From Hemileia vastatrix (taxonomy: Eukaryota; Basidiomycota; Pucciniomycetes; Pucciniales; Zaghouaniaceae): DNA of 64,000 bases. Location: the NCBI GenBank assembly GCA_030280995.1, contig JASXTE010000016.1, positions 18,419,501 to 18,483,500 on the forward strand, given 5' to 3'. The notes under the pieces were generated by a model. It was not told the DNA's origin. It worked only from the letters and a program-made list of their open reading frames with translations, and did no database searches. The position numbers and the translations under genes are program-made. This document shows positions 33,115 through 43,500 of the stretch, piece by piece; the first letter of the stretch is position 1, and each line of letters opens with the position of its first letter.

Positions 33115-34340
33115 AGAAGTAACTAAATTTTGGGGTAACTGTATATAGAGCTTCCAGCCCATAAGTCACCCCAAAATTACCTTAACAAAATTCAGAAGTT
33201 CCCCCTTGGATCCTTCTGCCTTTAAACTTCCACCTCACACTACCTCCCATTCCTAAGTTTATAATCTTGGGGGACTTTCCATCAAAAAATCTTGAGCCCA
33301 TAATTAAAAAGATCAGTTTAAAGTCTTGAAGGACTTTCCGGAAAAAAATCTTGAAGATATATCCCATAAATAAAAGATCAGTTTAAATTCTTGAAGACAT
33401 TCCAGAAAAAAAATCTTGAAGATATAGCCCATAAATCACCAAACCAAAAACCATCAAAGCCAAAACTTTTAACCTCCTTTAAAAAATAAAACAAAATAAA
33501 ATGGTATCCCCCAGCCAATTGATGAGCTGATCCCCTGATACTTTACCCACATCCAAGTGCACCTTGATTTGGTCAAACCTAAAAGAAAAAATTTTATTTA
33601 TTTATTTTTATTTTGACTCCTCCTCTTATACCAAAAACATTGCCAGAGCCCTATCTTGAGCCTTTGAACAAACATAGCCTCAATAAAAATTTAAAAGAAA
33701 AAAAGAGAAAAAAGAAAATAACCTTGAATCCATCACTTTCACAGCCAACACCCTAAAACCACATAGAAAATCCAGCTCCAGGTCTACAGAAAAGATCACT
33801 GGATGAGCTCCCTCCAATAAGTAAAAATGATGTGAGACCATCAGTGATCCACCACCAATCTAAAATCACCATAGACATCCAAGGCAATCCAGTTTAAAGT
33901 CATAGAGGACTAAAAACCTGCATCACAAAAAAAAACTAGAATTCCACTAGAAAAAAAACTAAAGTCTTTAAACAGACATTCTGGGGTAACTTTTCTACAG
34001 AGCAGCCAGCTTATCAGTTACCCCCTCACTTGCCAAAATAAAATCTAGAAGACCCCCCTGGGTACCTTCTAACAAAAACACAATATCCAACAAAATTAAA
34101 CAAAACCAATAAGCATGAGGGGTCCAGCACTTGAAGACCAAAAGAATTTCCAGTTTAAAGTCATGGTGGACTAAAAACCTGTTAAAGAAAAAAAACCAAT
34201 ACTAGAATTCAACAAAATTAAGAGAAGGGGTTGGAAACAGACAATCTGGGGTAACTGTTGTTAGAGCAGCCAGCCCATCAGTTACCTCCACACTTTCCAA
34301 AACAAAATCTAGAAGCCCCACCACTTGGTACCTTCTAACA
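33115..34340. repeat. Three degenerate copies of a larger unit in element E
   Basis: The phrase GGGGTAACT...CCAGC(C/T)(C/T)AT(A/C)AGT(C/T)ACC, followed by TCTAGAAG or TTCAGAAG and TACCTTCTAAC-like ends, appears at about 33135, 33982 and 34250. Between copies the sequence is A-rich. No frame runs through. The stretch looks like a repeated non-coding interior. Confidence 0.55.
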
Positions 34341-34781
34341 AAAGGATTTTCCAACACAAATCTTCTCCCATAAAAAAACCAAAACCATTAAAAAACCATT
34401 AAAATTCTTAAACGCCAAAAAAAATCTAATTTAGAAATAAATTTTTGCAGCTTAACCTCATGCTGGAGGTTAGATAAAACCAATCATCATCATTTTATCT
34501 TCATTTTCTTTTTAATAAAATACCTATCTTCACTTTAATTTTTCTTTTCTTCCATTTCCATTATACTAAGATTTTTTTTATTTTCTTTTTTTTCCTTTTT
34601 TATATAGAGAGCTGAACCAGAGAGACTGATAAGAATCGGATAAAGCAAGAAAAAAATCCTGACCAAATTCATAGAGGTAAAATTAAGAAAAACCAAAATA
34701 ATTAAGTAGTTTATCCTTATTTTGGAGGAATAAGATTCTTGAAATCCAAAGGTTGAAACCAATAAGTTTGCCCCTAGGGCC

Positions 34782-36152
34782 TCAACCCCCTAAGCCACTC
34801 TTCCAATTCTGATATCCCAACATCAGAGCTCCAAAAAAATCTTCCATCCTCCTCCATACACTGAGTCTACCATAGTTCACATCACCAGAATCAATAAATT
34901 CTCCACCCTGTGAAACATCTGGAACCTCCACCACATCTTTCAAATCAACCTCCATAACAGTGACATCCAAAACATCACAATTTTCCTCTTCCCTATAGGA
35001 ATCTTGCTTAGAATCTGCAAAAGCCTCCAGAATAACATCCATAACATCAAAATAAAAATCCTCCTCCAAGCAGAGACCTTCTGCTCTTGAGGGAACCACC
35101 TGAAAATAATCTTCCTCTATTATAAAAAGATCCAAGGCAGAATCTTTCTTTCCATCCAAAATTTTGACTGATACATCCTCCTCCAATAAGCCATTATCTG
35201 AACTTGAGAAAGAAAAATAATCATCCCTCAACAACCATTCATCCACCACAGATTTCTTCTCAATATCCCAGAATCCTTCATCATGAACAGACAAATCCTC
35301 CTTCCCACATAATTCATCCAAACTTAAGGAAATACACTTATCCTCTAGTGCATACATCTCCAAAACATCCAGTAAAACACATTCCTGAGTTCCCATGGTA
35401 TCCTCTGGAAAAGAAAAATAAGCTTCATAAACATCATCAGAATCACCATCTTCTAAATTTGATGCCTCCAACATCTCCCCAGAAGCTGAAATTTCAACCA
35501 CAGTCTTCCAAAAGTCTCTGTCCAACAGTATTTTCTCTCCAGAATCCACATCCCTATCCTTCATACCATCCAAATATACAAAAATAACCTCATTTAAAAC
35601 AGCCATAGCAGGAATCCTATTTTCCCCATTTGGAAGAGTCTTCATAAAGTCAGCCTTGAAAAGAATCTCCATAACCTCCACCTTTACATCGCTACCCATG
35701 GCACTCCAAAATACATACTTGGCCCCATCTTCATGTGGTAATATATAATTATATACCAGATAATCCAGAGCCTCCCCAAACTCCTGCAAAAATTCCACAA
35801 ACTGAGAAAGAGAAGTTACACCACCTTTCAATTCCCACTTCCTAGCAATCCCATGAAGATCCACCATTGAGAAAGTAGTAGGCCACCTTTTAGCCATTTC
35901 AATCTTCAACTTTCCCCAGTCCTGACACCTATATCCTGCCATACCAGAAACTTCCTTCTCCACCTCCCTATTACCAATGAAAAAGATTACTTGCCTAACC
36001 ATGTCCAACAGTGAGGCCCCATCAATCTCAGCAGCAACCTCAAACCTAGCCAAAAACCCCTTTTCATCCTCCCCCCAAAAACCTTGAACCATCCAGAGAC
36101 TGAACCCTAACCATCCTAGCAAATCCAGCTTACAGCCTCCAATCTCCACCAA
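34782..36152 (-). CDS. Unknown 456-codon ORF of element E, possibly Gag-like
   Basis: The frame is open from a stop at 36182. The 5'-most start at 36152 is TTG; the first ATG is codon 22 (about 36089), so a product of about 435 aa is likely unless an upstream exon exists. The N-terminal half is a compact helical region (CQDWGKLKIEMAKRW, then FVEFLQEFGEALDYLVYN) with the feel of a retrotransposon Gag core. The C-terminal half is very acidic with repeated SFSS(S/P) and EDYF/EDFYF patches. No zinc knuckle, no enzyme motif. The only long frame in the element, on the element's sense strand. Gag-like role is an inference from position and composition. Confidence 0.5.
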   Translation of the reverse strand: MVEIGGCKLDLLGWLGFSLWMVQGFWGEDEKGFLARFEVAAEIDGASLLDMVRQVIFFIGNREVEKEVSGMAGYRCQDWGKLKIEMAKRWPTTFSMVDLHGIARKWELKGGVTSLSQFVEFLQEFGEALDYLVYNYILPHEDGAKYVFWSAMGSDVKVEVMEILFKADFMKTLPNGENRIPAMAVLNEVIFVYLDGMKDRDVDSGEKILLDRDFWKTVVEISASGEMLEASNLEDGDSDDVYEAYFSFPEDTMGTQECVLLDVLEMYALEDKCISLSLDELCGKEDLSVHDEGFWDIEKKSVVDEWLLRDDYFSFSSSDNGLLEEDVSVKILDGKKDSALDLFIIEEDYFQVVPSRAEGLCLEEDFYFDVMDVILEAFADSKQDSYREEENCDVLDVTVMEVDLKDVVEVPDVSQGGEFIDSGDVNYGRLSVWRRMEDFFGALMLGYQNWKSGLGG

Positions 36153-36332
36153 ATATAGCCAAAGTCCCCCCCAATAGCCTTAAAGACCTAGGAGGGACCA
36201 AATCTAACAGAAAAGAAGACCCCTAGACCAACCACAAAGAGATATAGCACCAAATTCAAAATCCACCAAAGGAGATCCACCAAAGATAGAATCCTAGATC
36301 AACAGAGATTCCAAAAAAGCCAACAGATTTGT

Positions 36333-36350
36333 ACCCCATGTTGGGTACCA
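36333..36350 (-). other. Candidate primer binding site of element E
   Basis: Minus strand TGGTACCCAACATGGGG begins four bases from the 5' LTR, the usual TGG form complementary to a tRNA 3' end. Confidence 0.55.
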
Positions 36351-36354
36351 GAAA

Positions 36355-37033
36355 TTTAGACAATCCTATAGTACTAGCTATAGGACTTGACCAAGGGAGT
36401 TGGAGAAAAACCAGAAAGAATAACTCCTGTCCCTTTAGAAAAACAAGTGAGATTTACCTGTTGCAGCAAATTGGAGATCTGTTTGCTAGACCCTCTAATT
36501 AAACACTCTTGACCTCTTTAAAATTTAAAGATAATAGTCCCAGACAGACTACCAGAAAGAGTTGAAATGTACAGTAATATATTCCAAAAAAACACCAGCC
36601 AATGAGACAGTGAGGAACAGAGAAGTGATGAGTAAAGAGATAAGATTCTTCTCTAAAAATCTTCCCACACACACATCATACAGCCAGTGCACAGACCACC
36701 CTGACTAATTCCCTTCCCAAAATCCAGCTATCCCAGCCTTTTTCATGCATAAAAGTGCATTTTAGCGCTTCCCCAGTGCCCAGGAAGGCAGGCCACCCAA
36801 CGTAGGGACAGCCACTTAGAGGCGGGCGGGCTGCCCAATGAGGGACAGCTTCTTTCAGGCCCTTAAATTCCCAAAAACACCCAAAATCCCCCTCTAAAAC
36901 AACAAAACAACAGCAACTACATGTATAAACAAGAAAACACCAATAAAAAAACACCATAACCCCAACTATACCCTACATTCCAGATACCTACAAATATGCA
37001 CTCCAAAGGCCATCGCAGGTTTGGATCACCACA
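36355..37033 (-). repeat. 5' LTR of element E
   Basis: 679 bp, plus-strand TTTAGACAATCC (first G changed to T) to GGATCACCACA. Followed by CTGT, the right target copy. Confidence 0.9.
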
Positions 37034-37037
37034 CTGT

Positions 37038-37695
37038 GAGAAAAAGAATCCAAAACAGACATTAAAGTAGGATGTAAGTGTTTTAATTGAAACAAAAAAT
37101 TATTTTGACACAAACAAAGTATGTAATCAAATTTAATTCAGTGTAAAGCAAAAAATTAATTAATTGTTTTAACTATGTAATTAAATAACTAGTTTAAATG
37201 AAACAAATAATTAATTTAATGATATTGCTAATTTAAAATGATAAATTGAATGCTTTTTTATTAAATTAATGTTTTACTTTATTTAATATTTTATTGACAC
37301 AATTAAGGGTCAAAAAAAGCACCACTAATTATGGATAATATTTTATATGTAAAGGTTTAGTTACATATTTAAATTAAATAAATAATGTAATTACAATATA
37401 AAATAATTAAAAGGAGGTAATTATATTATAAAAATGTAATTATTTATTTATTTATTAAATACATAAAAAATGCATCCATTTATAGGGAATATGATAATTA
37501 AATTGATGTATACTTAATTAATATGATAATAAAATTAATATAAGATTTATTTTACTTATAAAATAAAATATTTATATAATATATTATGTAATATAAATTT
37601 AATGTAAATACATAAGCTGCAATTATTTTGTCCTCTTTGAATTTAAATAAAATTGTATGTTTATTTACTGGGCTCCTGGAACAGCCTGGCTGACA
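37038..37695 (-). repeat. 5' LTR of element C, part 2
   Basis: Resumes at GAGAAAAAGAATCC after E and ends GGCTGACA at 37695, followed by the right target copy CATCC (37696-37700). Confidence 0.9.
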
Positions 37696-37700
37696 CATCC

Positions 37701-38174
37701 TGTATGGCCTGTGTGGCTACGGAATTATTTTGTATAGAGAGTACGGAAACTTGAGGTCCTTTCAAGAAGTTCAAGTTTTGTTGATGGCATTGGGTGGCAT
37801 GTAATGCCTTGGCTCTCAACATTAAAACTGAGCCATTCAGCGATACAAAGTTTTGGTTGATTGCCAACTTGAAGGCCATTGTTGAAGACATATGGGATGT
37901 GCCTACTACTAGCAATTTGGTGGTGGATGAATTGGAGGGTTTTATTCAGGAGGAGAGGTTGGAGATAACTGATTGGGCTACAGATGTAGCCTTAGGGAAG
38001 CAAAGGATGATAGAGGACAAAGTAGACAAGGGTGTCACAGATTCTGCAGACCAAAAAAGGGAGGAAGCTCCCATGTTGAAGAGATGGAAATTATTCATCA
38101 AGGACAATGATGAAGAGGAAGTAGAGGGGGTGGAGAGAAAGCCATTCTTCCTTGAGGTTGACTCTGAATTTGGT
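37701..38174 (+). pseudogene. Interrupted unknown gene, exon 1 part b
   Basis: 158 codons in the same frame as 23051-23134 once element C and one target copy are removed. Begins CMACVATELFC, continues WVACNALALNIKTEPF and ends in an acidic stretch (DNDEEEVEGVE, FLEVDSEFG). Two TGA stops lie at ACTTGAGG and GTTGATGG. Without them the exon is a clean open frame. No family recognised; the Cys/His-rich start and acidic end are the only features. The product could be a host protein or a cargo gene. Confidence 0.6.
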
Positions 38175-38257
38175 GTATGTGTTCTTTTTTAATTTTTTTT
38201 ACTTTAATGGTAACTGATCTTTTCCCCTTTCTTTTATTTTTTATTTTTTATTATTAG
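38175..38257 (+). other. Predicted 83-nt intron of the interrupted gene
   Basis: GTATGT donor at 38175, TAACTGAT branch-like string at 38211, pyrimidine-rich tail and TTATTAG acceptor ending at 38257. Both flanks are in phase 0 and the frame continues as GVETLEEIFLAL. Confidence 0.7.
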
Positions 38258-38463
38258 GGGGTGGAGACTTTGGAGGAGATTTTCTTAGCATTGACGAGTG
38301 GGCTAGTCCCTGAGATTCCTACTGAGGTCAAGCAGAAAATTTAAAATAATCTGCCAAACACTGAGGACACTGACTTAATGGTTGAAGCCTTGGATCAATT
38401 ATAGTTTAAGCAACCAGGCCATGCTTTTCAAATTTCATTTTTCAAGGGTCTATGCAATGAGGT
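38258..38463 (+). pseudogene. Interrupted unknown gene, exon 2 part a
   Basis: Reads GVETLEEIFLALTSGLVPEI and on to GLCNEV. Two premature stops, TAA and TAG, can each derive from CAA or CAG by C-to-T change. Ends at GAGGT, the target site of the solo LTR. Confidence 0.6.
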
Positions 38464-39748
38464 TGTAAGCAGGTTGTCTAGAAGAAGAAGAAAAAGAAGG
38501 GAACTAGGATAAGGTGAGAAGATAGTAATTAATAACAAATGAGATTTAAAATTTTAATTAAAATAAGAGAGAGAAATAATGAAATGCAACGACAATTGCC
38601 TGAGTAGAGACACAACGGGAGCTTCAAATTAAATATAATTATTATTATTTTAATAAGTTATATCTCAGTGCGCGGTTCACAATTATTATTATTAATAGAC
38701 TTATACCAACCTTTAATTATTTATATAATATTTAGATTAGAATTTTAATACTAATGAAAATAGAAATAAACATATTATATTAAAAAGATATGTTCAAGTT
38801 GAGTGTATAATAAGTGATGTAGCTACAGGGGATTATCCAAAGCCTTTTATAGGTAAGGGATCCTCTGAAGCGCCAAAATGAGTAATTACAAAAGATTAAT
38901 AAGGTAAAACAATAATATAAAAGAAGGTAACTAAAACATAGATATTGAGAGAAAAACATGAAACAATAAACTAAACCCGTTAGTACGTAACCAATTTTCC
39001 CACCATAAGTTCCCAAAACAATTAATTAAAATAATCAGTAACTAAGTAATTCTGAAACATAAGAACAGTGAGTAAAATAACCCAAAACAGATATTACAGT
39101 GAGATGTAAAGGGTTTAATTAAAAGAAATAGAATTATTTTCATGCAAAAATCCATGTAATCAAGCTAATCCAGTATAAAGCAAATTTAAATAATTTTTTA
39201 ACTAAGTAATTAATTCAATAACTAGTTTAAATGAAACAGATAATTAATTTAATGATATTGCTAATTTAAAGTGAGAATTTGAATACCATCTTATTAACTA
39301 AGTTTTTTAATTTATTTAACAATTTTACTGACAGAATTAAGGGTCTAAATAGTTCCCAATATTATTGTTTAACAAGATATGTATGGCTTTATTTAATATA
39401 TAATTTTAATTAATTAATTTAATTACATTATAAGTTAGTTTTACACTTATAATTTATAATATATGTTTATAATTAATTAATTATTAATTTATATTTATTA
39501 AATACATAAAAATGAGCCATAGTTTATAGAATATAAAATATATCATCCTTAATTTAAATGTATAAATAATTTATATAATAACAAAATTAATATAATACTT
39601 ATTATATATATTTAATAAAATAATTATATCATTTCATTATGCAATATAATATTAATTTATATACATAATAAGCATCTTTTTACGCCCTCTTTTAGTTCCA
39701 GTAAATCGACATAAAATTTACTGGGCTCCTGCTATAGCCTGGCTGACA
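38464..39748 (-). repeat. Solo LTR of the B/C family
   Basis: 1285 bp, plus-strand TGTAAGCAGG...GGCTGACA, flanked by a perfect 5-bp duplication GAGGT (38459-38463 and 39749-39753). No internal region, so left by LTR-LTR recombination. Similar to C's LTRs but distinct, hence an independent insertion. Confidence 0.92.
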
Positions 39749-39753
39749 GAGGT

Positions 39754-39901
39754 CGAGAAGATTGTGGATTTGGCATCATATGATATAGCCAAAGAATTGT
39801 TAGATATTGGGGAGGTGGTGTTTTCTGGGGGTGATTAAGTTTATAAGAAGAGACAAAAGGGAATTCAACAAGTCATGGAGAAGATGAAGGAATTGATTTG
39901 A
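39754..39901 (+). pseudogene. Interrupted unknown gene, exon 2 part b and stop
   Basis: Continues the codon split by the LTR (GT plus C) as EKIVDLASYDIAKELLDIGE and ends KMKELI then TGA at 39899-39901. One TAA stands where CAA would fit. The whole gene would code about 300 aa. Confidence 0.6.
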
Positions 39902-40565
39902 ACAATATTTGGAGAAAAAATAATTTAGAGAAAATAAAAAATTAAAATAGAAAAGAGAAGAATTTTTTTTTGTATATTGTTTTATTTTATTTTTTTTTTG
40001 GTTTATTATGTAAATAGAAGAAAATAAATAAAAAAATAAAAAATTTTGTTTTAAGAAAGAAAGTTTTGAGAGAAGAAAAAAGAAAAAAGAAAAGTAAAAT
40101 TTTTAAGAAAGAAAATTTAGAGAGAAGAAAATAAAGGAAATTTAGAATTTAAAAGAGATTTGATTCAAGATTGATTATTGAAGAAAGTTGTGCTGATGGT
40201 TTGAGTTTTGAGGAAAAAATAAATGAAATGAAAACAAATATAAAAAAAATTGAATGTTTGAAAAGAAAATGAAAGAAAAAAAGAAAATGAATTTATTTTA
40301 ATATACATTTTATTTATTGTGTAATTATTTTTTATTATTTTTTATTTTTATTTATTTTTATTTTACAGTTTTAAATTTAGTTTAAAGAAATATAAAGAAT
40401 CTTGAAATTGAAAAGAATAGATAAAATAATTTAAGTTTTAAGTTTAAAATTGAAATATTTGTTGAAGATTTTAAGTTTTAAGTTTTTTTTGAGAAGAAAA
40501 AGAAGAGAGAAAAAAAGAAAGAAAACAAACAGAGAAAGAATGAAAAAATGAAAAAATTTAAGGTA
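39902..40565. other. Low-complexity purine-rich and AT-rich stretch
   Basis: Runs of GAAAA/AGAAAG on the plus strand, with T-rich blocks. No coding signal. It lies between the broken gene and element I. Confidence 0.6.
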
Positions 40566-43500
40566 AATTTTTTAAGGATATTTAATTGAAAAGATTTGAT
40601 AATTTCAGGGGCATTAGAAAGGTTAATGGCTGGTTCCCAGGATGTTTTATTAGTATAATTAAGGTAGCCTTCCCATTCCACAAGGTATTGAAGTTTTCCT
40701 TTTCACCTTCTTGAATCAAGAATCTGGATTACTTTCAACTCTAGATGATCTTCTACTTCAACCAGTTCCAGAGGAGGATGATTCTTTCCTGTGTATATTT
40801 CTTGAGCCTATTCCAAGAGAGATACGTGAAAAACCGGATGAATTGATTGCCACTTTGGAGGTAGCTTAAGTCAAAACGCATTTTTTTAGATTTCAAGATT
40901 GATTTCAAATGGACCCAATATTTCTAAGATAGTTTCATAGATGGTTGAGTTGTTCAAATATTTTTTGCATCAAGCCATACTTTGTTGCCTTGTTTAAAGA
41001 GTGGTCAGATTTTCCATGTTTGTTGCCCTGTTCCTTATACCTTTGATTTGCCGCTTCCAGGTTTGTTTGAAGTTTGCCTTAAAGTTGTGAAACTGTTTTA
41101 AAATAATTTTCTGCGGGATGATTTATTCTTAAATGAAAAATATTGAATTGTGGATGTCTTCCATAGATACTTTCAAAGGGAGATTGTTTTGTTGATGAAT
41201 GTGTCGAGTTGTTATAAGCAAATTTGGCCAATGGTAACCATGTGGCCCAATTGTCTTGTTGATAATTAACATACATTCAAAGGTATTGTTTGAGGATTTG
41301 ATTTACTCTTTCTGTTTACCCATCAGTTTCAGGATGATAAGAAGTAGAAAAATTCCTTGTAATATTTAATTGTTGACATAATTGAGTCCAGAAAGTAGAA
41401 ACAAACAAAGAACCTCTATCTGAAATAAGATCATTGGGTAATACATGTTCTAAAAAAAACTTTTCTAAATCCTCTGCTGTTGTAGTAGTAGCAGTTTTAA
41501 TGAAAATAGATATTTTAAAATATTTATTAAATATAACTAGTATACTATTAAAATTATCTGATAAAGGTACTTGAGAAATGAAATCCATCAAAATTGATTC
41601 CCAAGGTTTAGAGGGAACTGGAAGTGGTTGATGAAACCCATACTTCCTATTTTGAGATACCTTTTTCCTATTACATTCATAACAGGCTTACATATAGGCC
41701 TTGATTTCTCTAGTCATTCCTGGCCAGAAGAAATCCCTTTCTATTAACTGGTAGTTTTTATCAACCCCAAAATGACCAGCCAACAGAGAATCATGTCTAT
41801 TATTTAAAATCCATAATTTTATATCCTTATCATTGGGGATGACTATTCTACCTTCAAAGACTAATAAACCTGATTTGATACTGTATCTTTTGGCCCCTTG
41901 CCTCAATAGTATTTTGTCTTTTACCCCTACACAATAATCATCTTTTTATTGAGATTCTTGAATGTTGGATAGTGGATGTTTAATTGTTTGAGTTGTCATC
42001 ATATTGAGCTGATGAGTCACTAACATTGATTTGTTGAAAGTTTATTTGAAATTTTCTGGGCTCTTGTGAGAAAATGCCTCCCCCTGCTCTGGGTAAATGA
42101 CATCCGGACGTGACAACATGTCTGGAAATATGCAATTTTCCCAGGAAAATACGTAATGGTAAAAGAAAATTCAGATAAGAATTCAGCCCATCTAGCTTGA
42201 TGTTGCGACAATACTTTGGAAGACATAATGTATTTTAAAGCATTATGATCTGTTAAAATTTGAAAGGGATTATTAAGGCTGAAAAGAAAAGAAAACCATT
42301 TTTTGAGACCATGAATGATAGAGAATAACTCTTTATCGTGAGTTTTTTAATTTAACTCTTCTGCAAGCAATTTGCGTGATTCAAATGAAACAGGATGAAA
42401 CATTTTTGTTTCAGGATTTAATTGGGATATAACCCCTGCAATAGCATAATCACTAATATCTTTCTTGACAATTGTCAAATCACAAGGATTGAAATGTCAA
42501 AGAATTGGAGCTGTGGTAAACATAGACTTCAATGCTTTGAATTCTTTTTACACTGTATCAGTGAAGACAAAGGGAATATCTTTTCTAAGAATAGAAGTAA
42601 GATTTGTAATAGTTTTAGAGTAATCTTTAATAAATCATCTATAGAAATTTTCCAAACCTAAAAACTCTTGTAAGGATTTTACAGATTTGTCTCTGTTCAT
42701 TCCAATATTTCATTAACTTTTCTATCATCCATTACAAGGCCATCAGTGGATAATTTAAAACCTAAAAATTCAGTAGACTTTAGGTGGAAATTGTAATTAG
42801 TGTTCGTTGCATAGAGACCATGCTCTCAAAGACAATTGAGAACTTGTTGGACATGTTCAATATGTCCTCAAGGGTCTTCAAGAAAATTAAAATATCACCT
42901 AGGTTTACAGCAACAAATTGTTTGAAAACATCATGAAAGATATCATTGAAAGAAGTTTGGAAATTTGAGGGTGCGTTATGTAACCCAAAAGGCATAACCA
43001 AATATTCAAAACTACCAAACCTAGTGCGCATTTCTGTTAAAGGTTCATAGCCTTCAGCAATACTTATAAGGTTGTAAGCGCCTCTTAAATCAATTTTAGA
43101 AAATAAATTAGCATCACTAAAAAAAGTAATGAATAAAGACATAGGAGGAACTGGATATGTGTTCTTCATAGTCACTGAATTGAGTTTTCTATAATCAACG
43201 CACAACCTAAGACTTCCATCCTTTTCCTTGACAAAAAAAACTGGAGAGCCGGTTGGGGATTTACTGGATTGAATGAGATCTTTTGCCACATTCTCTGCAA
43301 CGTAGTCTCAAAGAATTTGATATTCTTCCTTTCATAGGGAATAGACAGGACCTGCCAAAGGTGCTGGACCAACTAGCACTATTTGATGATTTTAAGGTCT
43401 ATGAGGTGGTAGCTTGTTGGCCTTACAGATTGAAAATACATTTAGGAAGTTGTGATATACTTCTGGTAGAGTTGAGTTAATGGCTTCAATATTTATTTGG

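Larger units (their letters stand above)
31876..37033 (-). mobile_element. Element E: LTR element with one unknown ORF and no RT
   Basis: 5158 bp with LTRs 31876-32555 and 36355-37033. The target duplication CTGT is at 31872-31875 and 37034-37037. The uninterrupted site in the sister LTR (about 23740) confirms the insertion point. Minus orientation is shown by a polypurine tract (GGAGGGAGGA) next to the left LTR and a TGG-type primer site next to the right LTR. The interior has 31-bp tandem repeats, three degenerate larger repeats and one 456-codon ORF. No protease, RT, RNase H or integrase is found, so it is non-autonomous (LARD-like). Confidence 0.88.
23135..37695 (-). mobile_element. Ty3/gypsy element C, decayed, carrying element E
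   Basis: Minus-strand member of the B family. The left LTR is 23135-24398. The right LTR is split by E into 31269-31875 and 37038-37695. The target duplication is CATTC (23130-23134) and CATCC (37696-37700), one difference. The LTRs differ at several percent of positions by eye, and pol has many stops, so C is much older than B. It disrupts the unknown spliced gene. Confidence 0.92.

Noticed and set aside
35204..35587. 127-codon plus-strand frame opposite the E ORF
   Set aside because: Antisense shadow of the acidic 456-codon ORF; Pro/His/Ser composition follows from the reverse complement.
37661..37915. 84-codon minus-strand frame across the right edge of element C
   Set aside because: It crosses a transposon boundary and is antisense to the exon whose phase is kept.
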